A DNA stretch of 48,680 bases. Origin: an uncultured Akkermansia sp. GTDB lineage: Bacteria; Verrucomicrobiota; Verrucomicrobiia; Verrucomicrobiales; Akkermansiaceae. The notes under the pieces are model-generated. The model did not search any database. It saw only the letters and a program-made list of their open reading frames with translations, and was not told the DNA's origin. Shown one piece after another: positions 1 to 7,913 of the stretch. The position numbers and the translations under genes are program-made. The first letter of the stretch is position 1. Every line of letters starts with the position of its first letter. The stretch covers positions 1 through 48,680 of the forward strand of contig CASFPZ010000014.1 in assembly GCA_949296365.1 (NCBI GenBank). The letters run 5' to 3'.

Positions 1-36
1 TAGCCTTGCTGGGCGAATAGGATGAGGAAGGGGATC

Positions 37-2220
37 TTAGGGCTGGGCAGTCAGTTCCAAGGCTAGGCTGGAGTATTCACCTTTTAAGGGAAGTTTCAAG
101 CCCGTTTCTTTCAGAACTTTACCGCTGATGATTTTACCGTGTAAAGAACATTTCTTATCGGCCTTGGCGGGGGTCAGATCCTCGATTTTGTAGTATTTGT
201 CTGGGTCGACTCCTGTTAAGCGGACAACCGGAATATTCTGGTTCACGAAGTGGGAGGTCTTGTAGGCGAATAACACGGCTCGGTTGAGCTCAGGCGTTGC
301 GTACATGAGCGAAGCCAAACCAAGGTTGTCGTGCGGAGATATTAGTCGGTAAAGATCGCCAAACTGGACAATGGGACGGACTTTTTTGTAGGCTGCGATG
401 GCCTGGGTCGCAAAGATCTTGTCTTCAGCGCTCATGTCTTTCGGTTGGATTTCCATGCCGAGGCGTCCGCTCATGGCGACGTCGAAGCGGAATTTGAGAG
501 GAACGACGCGTCCAGTTTGGTGGTTTTTGTTGGCGCTGACGTGAGACCCCATGGCGATTGCTGGGTAAAAGTGAGACGTTCCCCACTGCATGTAGACGCG
601 TTGGAGGGCATCCGTGTTATCGCTAGTCCAAAATTCATCGAAGTAGGGCAATAGACCGTAATTTACCCGACCGCCACCGCTGGCACATGCTTGGATGACC
701 AAGTTAGGGTATTTGGCGCGGATGCGTTCGAGGACTTTTTGGAGGCCTTTGTGGTATTCGATATAGATATGGGATTGTTTGTCGGCAGGTAAGTAGTGCG
801 ATCCGTAGTTCATGATGCCGCAATTGGCATCCCACTTGATGTAGGCGATTTGCGGGCAGGTTGTCATCAAATTGTCGACGACGCCGAAGACGAAGTCTTG
901 GACAGCAGGATTCGTGAGGTCAAGGATAACCTGCGTGCCGCCGCGTCCCGTTGAGAGGGGACGGTTGCTTTGGCTGAGAACCCACTCTGGGTGTCGCTCG
1001 AAGAGCTCGCTCTTCGTATTAGCCATTTCGGGTTCGATCCAGATACCAAATTTGATTTTGTTGGCCTGTGCAGATTGAATGAGGCCATCGAGTCCTTTGG
1101 GCAGTTTTTCTTTGCAGACGACCCAATCTCCGAGGCTAGAACTACCGTCGTTTCTGGGATATTTATTGCCGAACCAGCCATCGTCCATGACGAATAATTC
1201 GCCACCCATGGCTGCAATGTCTTTCATCATCTGCTCCATGCCTGCCTGATTGACTTTGAAGTAGACACCTTCCCAGCTATTGAGGAGGATATCTCGTGTT
1301 ACATGGCCACGGTTGAGCTTGTAGGAACGAGCCCAGCGATGGAAAGCTCGGCTGACGCCGCCTTTGCCGGACTCACTGTAGGTCATGGCCCATTCCGGGG
1401 TGGTCAACGATCGGCCAGGGTCGAGGATGTAGCGAGAGGAATCTTCATTGATTCCTGCAATGATATTCAAGTCGTTATTCGTTGCGTCAAGTCGAATATC
1501 GTAGTTACCGGCCCAGGCGAGCGTACCTCCGATGACATGGCCGACTTCTTCCCGGGGTTGTCCGTCTAGCGAGACCATGATCGACGGGTTGTCGCTATGG
1601 GCATTTCGCGGTGCGCTTTTGTTAGAGATGACTTTTTGGCCGTTCGTGAGTTTTTCTTCTTCCATGATGCATTCGTCTCCCCAGTTGCCATGGAAGTGAG
1701 TCAGCCAGTTATCACCGCGGCGAACGGGGATGTATGCTGAGGCAAACTGATTGAGGACGACAGGCTTGTCTCCGTTATTGACGATTTCTACCCAGGTGGA
1801 AATGACATCGGTTCCTTTATAGGCTTTGTAGAATTGCTTGACGACAAAGGGATAAACCTTGTCTTTGAGAATGACTTCCGTAATGCGAGCGTCGCTAGAA
1901 GTATATTCTTTAACTTGGTCGACAACTAGATCGAGAGACATGTTGCCGTCTGGTAGAACGACTTCAATGGCCTTTTCCCCCCAGGAATGGAGTCCGAAGG
2001 CTGGATAACTGTTGCTCCAGAACGCTTGCCCGGCGTCATAAACGCTGGAAATATCTTTGGCGTCGATTCGGCTGCCATAATATTGGATTGAAGACATTTG
2101 CCCTTGGTCGGCCTTGATGAGGAGCGAGGTTTGATTGGTTGAGATCAGGTAGTCTTTGGCAGAAGCCAATAGGCAAGGAAGGCTGAAGCAAAGTCCTAAT
2201 AACAAAGGATTGGATTTCAT
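37..2220 (-). CDS. Alpha-galactosidase, GH36 family, secreted
   Basis: This 727-residue protein should hydrolyse terminal alpha-linked galactose from oligosaccharides or glycoproteins. A hydrophobic N-terminal segment (about residues 4-21, ending in ASA) looks like a signal peptide, so it probably acts in the periplasm or at the surface. The GH36 hallmarks are all visible: an MDDGWFG block near 345-351, the nucleophile motif IKWD with Asp464, the CASGGGR block at 512-518, and SDNTDA at 533-538, where Asp534 is the expected acid/base. The length fits family members with an N-terminal beta-sandwich, a TIM barrel and a C-terminal beta domain. It lies 63 bp downstream of the S6-like protease gene on the same strand and could be co-transcribed with it. 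The substrate (mucin, raffinose-type or other galactosides) cannot be told from the sequence. Confidence 0.93.
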   Translation of the reverse strand: MKSNPLLLGLCFSLPCLLASAKDYLISTNQTSLLIKADQGQMSSIQYYGSRIDAKDISSVYDAGQAFWSNSYPAFGLHSWGEKAIEVVLPDGNMSLDLVVDQVKEYTSSDARITEVILKDKVYPFVVKQFYKAYKGTDVISTWVEIVNNGDKPVVLNQFASAYIPVRRGDNWLTHFHGNWGDECIMEEEKLTNGQKVISNKSAPRNAHSDNPSIMVSLDGQPREEVGHVIGGTLAWAGNYDIRLDATNNDLNIIAGINEDSSRYILDPGRSLTTPEWAMTYSESGKGGVSRAFHRWARSYKLNRGHVTRDILLNSWEGVYFKVNQAGMEQMMKDIAAMGGELFVMDDGWFGNKYPRNDGSSSLGDWVVCKEKLPKGLDGLIQSAQANKIKFGIWIEPEMANTKSELFERHPEWVLSQSNRPLSTGRGGTQVILDLTNPAVQDFVFGVVDNLMTTCPQIAYIKWDANCGIMNYGSHYLPADKQSHIYIEYHKGLQKVLERIRAKYPNLVIQACASGGGRVNYGLLPYFDEFWTSDNTDALQRVYMQWGTSHFYPAIAMGSHVSANKNHQTGRVVPLKFRFDVAMSGRLGMEIQPKDMSAEDKIFATQAIAAYKKVRPIVQFGDLYRLISPHDNLGLASLMYATPELNRAVLFAYKTSHFVNQNIPVVRLTGVDPDKYYKIEDLTPAKADKKCSLHGKIISGKVLKETGLKLPLKGEYSSLALELTAQP

Positions 2221-2283
2221 TGTGTAAGTGTGTACTTGTCTATTAATGCTGAAGAGGTAGGAGAGAAGAAAAAAGATTGGCTA

Positions 2284-4287
2284 TTACTGTTTCCGGATAA
2301 TGACGTTGCCGCCAGCTTCCGGAGAACGATTGACATTGCCACCGGCCTGTACCGTGGCGATTCCTTCCCAGACTGCGCCTTGCTCGACATTGAGGCTGGC
2401 TCCTTTCATGATCACGAAATTAGCCTGGACGGCGCTATTGGCCCGAATTGTTAGTGTAGAACCTGGATGGAGTACGATTGGAGCCGAACCTGTTTTGACG
2501 AGCGACTTGATGAAATCGCCTGGTTCGATATGGCCTGCGGCATGTGGGGTTGGACGGCCGGCAACGATGACCGTGCCTTTTTTGATTTGAATACCGCCCT
2601 TGCAGAGGATGCGACCGCTCCATGTCCAAACGGCTTGTTCTCCCTGGCCTTGGGGATCGTAGACGAGCGCGAGCGTTCCTTTGCCGTTGTCGCTGCCGTC
2701 AGTCAATGTCCCTAGGAAGGTTCCATTACCTGTATATGTAAAGACGGAGTTGGCCTGATGGTGGAGGTTGGTGATACGGGCTCCTTCGTCTAGGTGGGGA
2801 ATTTCGTTCCACGTGACGGAGTGTCCGTAGAGATCGAGCAGACCGCCTCGGGCGCCGAATTGAACCGGGCCGGACAATTGGTTGTCACCTTGGAGGCGCA
2901 GAGAAGGTCTGCCGGAGACGAGCAAAATAGAGGAGGCTGCTTTGCCTTGAGAGCGGGCGAGAATGGTGGGACCTTCGCCTAGGTTGAGGGCTGCTGGGTT
3001 GTCTCCTTGTCCTTGGATGATGAGTGTTCCTTTGCCCACTTTGCGCCATTCTTGTCCTGGGGATGCCGTAAGCGTTGAAGTGAGAGTGACACCAGGTTTA
3101 ATATCCATGCCGGCAGAGTAGAGCGTGTTAGCCGGGGCCGATTGAGAGAGTTTCATGTTGGTGTGGAAAGTCAGGCAACCGGCGCCCATATCGATAGGCG
3201 ATTGCAGGATGATTTCGGTTGGCGTTCCCGAAAAAACGAGATGGCGCGTTTTCTCCAGGTCTTCCATGGAAGCTTGGGCGAACGTTTTGCCGACAGGGAG
3301 GCCATGAAAGTTCCAAGAGGCCTGTTTTTGTTTCAAAATGCCTTCGCCTTGATTATTGGCGGCATTCCAGAGGATGGGTGCGTCTGAGGTGGATTTGACT
3401 GTTGGGTCGAAGCAGGAACGGATTGTTTCCAAACTCCACAAATTACTGCTGCGCATTTGGCTGAATCCGCCCCCGCCGCCTGACTGCCCAGGCCCAATGT
3501 ATTCCCAACGCTTGTTGTTCTCATTGTAGACCCAACTGGGGCTTCCGCTGTCGCCGCCCAGAATGCAGATTGGCAAAGGCAGGTCAGGGTTCTTTTCTAA
3601 TTGCAGCGAATATTGAAACTGGAAGGCTTTGAAGCGGCTGGCAGGATGGTCGGGATTGTTGGTGGGCGGATTGACGAGCACATTCGAGAACCTGACCGTA
3701 CCGCCAGTCAGGAAGGCATAGGCGCCGCTGATATCTTTCGATTGGTTCTTGTCGATGGCGACTTTTTGCGTGCCGCCTCCAACGCGCAAAACGAGCTTGC
3801 CTTTGAGATTGGCTAGTAATTCTTCATCATCTGCATAGGGAACTGCTGCTGCTTCTGTGACGATTTTATCGAGCCGAGCAACCTGGATGTCGAACGTGTA
3901 ATCAGTTTTACTCCCCCAACCATTGTATTTCTTGACGACGCGATAGTGGTCTTTGCCGCCGAATCGTTTGGTGAACGAGGCTCCTTGGTAACCGCCGTTG
4001 TGGGCGACTGAGGCTAGAAACTGAGGGTGCCCGGTTAATGCGGCGAATCCTTCGTCAACAACGGATTCAAAACTCATGATCCGGGGAATAAACCCTGACA
4101 ACGTGCCGTCTTTGTAATAAACTGGCACATTGACAGCGCCAGCTGTAAAAGGTTTGCGGTTCTCCGCAAAATCCCGATAGGTCTGTAAAGAAATGTCGGG
4201 ATGCATTAGCCCCGCCAGAGAGAAGGGGACAAACCCACAAATGACGGGTAACACGAGGATTCCTGGAATACGATACTGGGTTTTCAT
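2284..4287 (-). CDS. S6-like (IgA protease/SPATE type) secreted serine endopeptidase without beta-barrel
   Basis: The 667-residue product has a signal-like N-terminus (hydrophobic residues 9-25) and a chymotrypsin-like domain resembling peptidase family S6. The catalytic triad can be placed at His96 (SVAHN), Asp133 (TFD before IQVARLD) and Ser247 (GGDSGSP). The spacings are close to those of IgA-protease and SPATE autotransporters. From about residue 300 onward the sequence becomes a repetitive, beta-helix-like passenger (phrases such as KGTLIIQGQG and KGTVIVAG). It stops at IIRKQ, and no C-terminal autotransporter beta-barrel follows. Known S6 enzymes cleave host glycoproteins such as IgA and mucins, and a similar role here is inference. 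It is transcribed divergently from the accessory cluster and ends 63 bp before the GH36 gene. Confidence 0.82.
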   Translation of the reverse strand: MKTQYRIPGILVLPVICGFVPFSLAGLMHPDISLQTYRDFAENRKPFTAGAVNVPVYYKDGTLSGFIPRIMSFESVVDEGFAALTGHPQFLASVAHNGGYQGASFTKRFGGKDHYRVVKKYNGWGSKTDYTFDIQVARLDKIVTEAAAVPYADDEELLANLKGKLVLRVGGGTQKVAIDKNQSKDISGAYAFLTGGTVRFSNVLVNPPTNNPDHPASRFKAFQFQYSLQLEKNPDLPLPICILGGDSGSPSWVYNENNKRWEYIGPGQSGGGGGFSQMRSSNLWSLETIRSCFDPTVKSTSDAPILWNAANNQGEGILKQKQASWNFHGLPVGKTFAQASMEDLEKTRHLVFSGTPTEIILQSPIDMGAGCLTFHTNMKLSQSAPANTLYSAGMDIKPGVTLTSTLTASPGQEWRKVGKGTLIIQGQGDNPAALNLGEGPTILARSQGKAASSILLVSGRPSLRLQGDNQLSGPVQFGARGGLLDLYGHSVTWNEIPHLDEGARITNLHHQANSVFTYTGNGTFLGTLTDGSDNGKGTLALVYDPQGQGEQAVWTWSGRILCKGGIQIKKGTVIVAGRPTPHAAGHIEPGDFIKSLVKTGSAPIVLHPGSTLTIRANSAVQANFVIMKGASLNVEQGAVWEGIATVQAGGNVNRSPEAGGNVIIRKQ

Positions 4288-4417
4288 AACACCTGCAAAA
4301 TTCTGAATTTATATACTCAACTTCTACCTCCCTTCTTTCAAAGATTTGTTCCCTAACCGGAGGAAGTAAGAGGGCCCAACACGGGAATGTCTTTTTAACT
4401 GGTAACTTCAAATTTTG

Positions 4418-4445
4418 TTGACATGAGTCGCATATTGAAGATAAT
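4418..4445 (+). promoter_or_regulatory. Candidate sigma70-type promoter of the GrpE/C39/dynamin operon
   Basis: A perfect TTGACA (4418-4423) is followed after 16 bases by GATAAT (4440-4445). This predicts a start of transcription near 4452, only a short distance before the ATG codons at 4466 and 4487. A TTG codon at 4445 overlaps the proposed -10 box and is therefore unlikely to be the translation start of the first gene. Confidence 0.5.
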
Positions 4446-4465
4446 TGGTTAATCTTCTTAACGGT

Positions 4466-5215
4466 ATGGATGGACTTTCAAATCATATGAACATCTTAAA
4501 AAATCTAGTTGCTCCGCTCGCTCCGATTGTCGTCTTGGTTGTAGTGGTAGTTATTATAAAATTGTTACACAGGCCAGACGGTACCAAAAACTCTAAAGAC
4601 TCATTAGCACCGAAAACAGGTAATCCGGGGAGTCCGGAAACGGAAGAAAAAACTTCAGGAACGGTAAAACAAGACGATCAAGTCGATTCTCAAGGAACGA
4701 AGGAGGTTAAAGAAGTAGACAAAGAGGTTGAGATTGACAACTCGGAGGATAATCCTACGGATGAAGAGGTTATCAAGGATGAACAATCGGGCGAATGCGG
4801 GATTTGTAATTATGAAGAGTTGTTGCAAAAAATCGACAATGGAAATTTGCGAGAATTGATCCGAGATCGGATTACGGAGTACAATAGTGACTATGACGAT
4901 GTTGAACGCTGGGCATTAGGTGTCATCGATTTAGTCGATGAAATCGTTTATATGGAGAAGTCTTATACTGAGGCCGAAAAGACTCTTATGGAAGAATTGA
5001 CGCAATCGTTGAGAGATAATTTGAAGAGCCGCGAATGCGAGGTTATTGACGTAGACGAATGGACTCCGGCTAAACAAAGGGCGATCAAGGTCAATCGCGT
5101 GTTGCCGTCCGGTAGCCCTTACAAGATCGTCCGGAAAGGCGCGAGTGGACTCATCGTTCGAGGCCGCCTGATTCGTAAGCAAGAAGTTATAGTTGACATC
5201 CCTGAAGATAAATGA
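4466..5215 (+). CDS. Membrane-anchored GrpE-like nucleotide exchange factor
   Basis: A 249-residue protein with one N-terminal transmembrane helix (about 16-34, very rich in Val/Ile), then an acidic Lys/Glu/Asp-rich linker (about 36-108), then a GrpE-like domain (about 113-245). The end of that domain matches the GrpE beta-wing pattern: an acidic W-T-P region and QRAIKV (204-209), followed by SPYKIVRKGASG and GRLIRKQEVIVDI, which parallels the G-Y-x-x-x-G-R-x-L-R-P-A-x-V-x-V ending of GrpE. GrpE releases ADP from Hsp70, and two Hsp70-like genes lie downstream. The first gene of the unit, it has a good promoter just upstream. I chose ATG 4466 (ATG 4487 is possible) because a TTG at 4445 falls inside the -10 box. 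The CGIC pair at 111-114 might bind metal or form a disulfide. The GrpE assignment is by pattern only. Confidence 0.62.
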   Translation: MDGLSNHMNILKNLVAPLAPIVVLVVVVVIIKLLHRPDGTKNSKDSLAPKTGNPGSPETEEKTSGTVKQDDQVDSQGTKEVKEVDKEVEIDNSEDNPTDEEVIKDEQSGECGICNYEELLQKIDNGNLRELIRDRITEYNSDYDDVERWALGVIDLVDEIVYMEKSYTEAEKTLMEELTQSLRDNLKSRECEVIDVDEWTPAKQRAIKVNRVLPSGSPYKIVRKGASGLIVRGRLIRKQEVIVDIPEDK

Positions 5216-5267
5216 TTTTTTAGTTTTATAGAGAATAAGATAACCCTTAAACAAGAAAGTGACAGTT

Positions 5268-6023
5268 ATGTATGATGATATGGATATGACGATAGGTCCG
5301 GACTATTCGATAGACGCTTGGGAGCAACAAATGTTGCCGGATACGTGTGCTGTTGTGTCTGAGATGAGCATCATTAATCAGTTTGGCTACGATTTAACTC
5401 AGGACCAAGCCAGCTTTATTTCTGCAGAACATGGATGGTATCATCCTGGTGGCGGCACTCCGATGGGGGATATTGGCAATATGATGGATTTGTATAATAT
5501 CCCTAATCATACTGTTTTCGATGCAACAATAAAAGACCTAGCGGCTGAATTGCAAGCAGGTCATGGGGTGATTGTCGGTGTCAATTCTTCCGAATTATGG
5601 AAAACTGGCCCGTTGGCTGACCTGAACGAGTTTCTGTGCGAGACTTTTGGAATCGACAATCCAGCTGATCACGCGGTCGTGGTAACGGGCATAGACGTAA
5701 GTGATCCGAGTCAACCTATGGTGGTGATCAATGATTCAGGTCATCCCGACGGAGCAGGAGCTAGATACCCTCTGGATCAATTTATAGACGCTTGGGAAAA
5801 CAGCGGATTCTATTATACGGCAACAGACAATCCCATCCCCTCAAACGATATAGAGACGATTGGAGGATTGGAGGATTGGGGTAAATGGCTGACAGGGGGT
5901 ATTGTTGGCGGGACGATTTTCGCGGCAACAGGGAATCCTTTTGTTGCTATTGGTGCTGGCCTTACTGCCGGGAACCTTGTCGAAAATTTTTTCTCTGATC
6001 CTGAAGCCGTGCGTTTAATTTAA
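5268..6023 (+). CDS. C39/papain-like cysteine peptidase-fold protein with glycine-rich hydrophobic tail
   Basis: A 251-residue protein with the ordered signature of a C39-like papain fold: Gln20/Gln21 shortly before a Cys in PDTCAVV (Cys27), His135 in ADHAVVVTGID, and Asn154-Asp155 in VINDSG. These fit the oxyanion Gln, Cys nucleophile, His and Asx of family C39, which usually trims double-glycine leaders. No ABC transporter is attached or adjacent, so leader processing is not supported. The last 45 residues are a Gly/Ala-rich hydrophobic stretch (about 208-237) that could insert in a membrane. No signal peptide is evident. It begins 52 bp after the GrpE-like gene and ends 18 bp before the first GTPase. 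ATG 5268 is preferred over GTG 5259 because AAGAAAG lies about 9 bases upstream. Confidence 0.6.
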   Translation: MYDDMDMTIGPDYSIDAWEQQMLPDTCAVVSEMSIINQFGYDLTQDQASFISAEHGWYHPGGGTPMGDIGNMMDLYNIPNHTVFDATIKDLAAELQAGHGVIVGVNSSELWKTGPLADLNEFLCETFGIDNPADHAVVVTGIDVSDPSQPMVVINDSGHPDGAGARYPLDQFIDAWENSGFYYTATDNPIPSNDIETIGGLEDWGKWLTGGIVGGTIFAATGNPFVAIGAGLTAGNLVENFFSDPEAVRLI

Positions 6024-6041
6024 ACCTAACTTAACGATTCT

Positions 6042-7898
6042 ATGCTACAACAATTGATAAAAACCTTGCTAGAGGCTGCGCAACTAGAAGCCCAATTGAG
6101 CGGGAGAAATGTGTCGGAGAAACTGACACAACAGCTGACGATGTGGGGAGCCGGTATTTTCCGCCTAGTGGTGATGGGTGAGATCAAAAAAGGGAAATCT
6201 TCGTTTATTAACGCCATGTTGGGCGAAGAAAACCTTGTCCCGGTAAGTTCTGATGTGGCTACATCGACGATTTTTAAAATTCGCTATGGAGAAACAAAAG
6301 GGTATACGGTGCATTTCCTTGAGGAAAGTGGTAAAAAGCCGCTTAGAATCGACCAAGACGATTTAGCCCGTTTCGGGACGGAAGACGGTAACCCCGGCAA
6401 CAAAGAGCAAGTAGAGTTTATTGAGGTTGTGACGAACAATCCTGTCCTGAAATCGGGCCTAGTAATTATTGATACTCCTGGCTTAGGTGGGTTGTTTAAG
6501 GCTCATAAGCAGATTACGTATCAATACGTCCCCCGGGCGGACGCTGTCTTTTTTGTGACGGACAGCGTTGAATCGCCTATTGGAAGCTTGGAAATCGAGT
6601 ATTTGAAGAATATTCGCGAGAACACAAAACATCTGTATTTTGTCCAAACAAAGACTTGCGCTGTCGATGCTGGAGCTTGCGAAATGCGTCGGCGTAATAA
6701 TTTGACGATTTTGTCTCAGCATCTCGGTGTAGACGAGAAGAAAATTCCGTACTTCCTGGTGGATTCTAAACTGCGTTTTGAGGCAAAGGAGTCAGAGGAT
6801 ATGGAGGATTTACAGGATAGCGGCTATCCTACACTGATGAGTTTCTTTAACGATGTGTTGCAACCCAGGCAACAGCTCATCCTGGCAGAACGAGCGTTGA
6901 GGTCGACGCAACCTATTTTGAGCCATTTGCAGGACCACGTTCGCTCCAAAAAAGAACTGTTAGCGGCTGATACCCAAAAGAAACGACAGGAACAGATTGC
7001 TTCGCTGAACAAGGCTCAGGAAGAGTTGAAACAATGGATCGAAATGGAACACCCCAAAATTATTAAGGAACTTACTCGAGGTTTTCAACAGATTCAGACT
7101 AAAGCTCTAGAACAATGCAATCTTTGCCGTCCTGGAGGCGAGATCCAAATGCATTATGAAAATATGATTTTCCAGGTTTCGGATATCGATTCGTTAAGTA
7201 GATTATTGTCTACCATTCAATATGAATTACCAGGAAAGTTGAGCGAATTAACTCAGAAGATTGCCGATCAAGTTCAACAAGAGGTCAGCTGTTTATTGAC
7301 CAACTTGGGAACTTCCTGTTCTCAGAATTCGGCATTTGTATATCGTGGTAATAATAAAGAAATGAATGCAGGAATTGGACGGATAACTAACGAAATTGAG
7401 AATCGTAATTCTTTTTCAGATATAAAAAATGCTTTAATAAATGGATCTTTGGGCGCTAATATAGGAATGGCGGCTGGTGCTGTTATTGGGTCTATTGTGC
7501 CTTTTGTCGGGACAGCTGTCGGGGGGGTCTTGGGAGGCATAATCGGCGGTTGGCTGTTTGGAACTCAAGGCCTTGCAGAAAAAAAACAACAGGAACTCAC
7601 AATGCGACAACAATGCGCTCGCAACGAGGTTAACTCTGCCTTGTCGTCTGCGTATAGTCAGATCCAATTGGCATTGAACAGTTTGTTGAGCGACCTCAAA
7701 AACAAAGCTTCAGATGCTGTGAATGAGTATTTAAAAGATCGCAAGAACGAGCTTCAGGATCAAATTAAAGCTATCAACGAGCGAGGCAAGATGACAGATG
7801 GTGAAATTAACCAATTGCGTCAAGAAATTAAAGTTTTGGAAGATAAGTTGCTTGTGATTCAACGAGTCGTTTCTCCCTGGCTAGAGAAAATTGCGTAA
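6042..7898 (+). CDS. Dynamin-like GTPase with C-terminal glycine zipper (GTPase 1)
   Basis: A 618-residue dynamin-superfamily GTPase. The G1 P-loop is GEIKKGKSS (46-54), the switch I threonines lie around 74-76, G3 is DTPG (144-147), and TKTCAVD (203-209) sits where the N/TKxD G4 motif is expected. Long helical segments follow (about 280-420 and 520-610), as in bacterial dynamin-like proteins that tubulate or fuse membranes. A glycine-zipper hydrophobic hairpin at about 471-507 probably serves as the membrane-insertion paddle. It starts 18 bp after the C39-like gene and ends 15 bp before GTPase 2, so the two GTPases are almost certainly co-expressed. The pairing suggests a hetero-oligomer, as reported for some bacterial dynamin pairs. 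The target membrane and trigger are unknown. Confidence 0.85.
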   Translation: MLQQLIKTLLEAAQLEAQLSGRNVSEKLTQQLTMWGAGIFRLVVMGEIKKGKSSFINAMLGEENLVPVSSDVATSTIFKIRYGETKGYTVHFLEESGKKPLRIDQDDLARFGTEDGNPGNKEQVEFIEVVTNNPVLKSGLVIIDTPGLGGLFKAHKQITYQYVPRADAVFFVTDSVESPIGSLEIEYLKNIRENTKHLYFVQTKTCAVDAGACEMRRRNNLTILSQHLGVDEKKIPYFLVDSKLRFEAKESEDMEDLQDSGYPTLMSFFNDVLQPRQQLILAERALRSTQPILSHLQDHVRSKKELLAADTQKKRQEQIASLNKAQEELKQWIEMEHPKIIKELTRGFQQIQTKALEQCNLCRPGGEIQMHYENMIFQVSDIDSLSRLLSTIQYELPGKLSELTQKIADQVQQEVSCLLTNLGTSCSQNSAFVYRGNNKEMNAGIGRITNEIENRNSFSDIKNALINGSLGANIGMAAGAVIGSIVPFVGTAVGGVLGGIIGGWLFGTQGLAEKKQQELTMRQQCARNEVNSALSSAYSQIQLALNSLLSDLKNKASDAVNEYLKDRKNELQDQIKAINERGKMTDGEINQLRQEIKVLEDKLLVIQRVVSPWLEKIA

Positions 7899-7913
7899 TA
7901 CAGAGTCGCCGAG

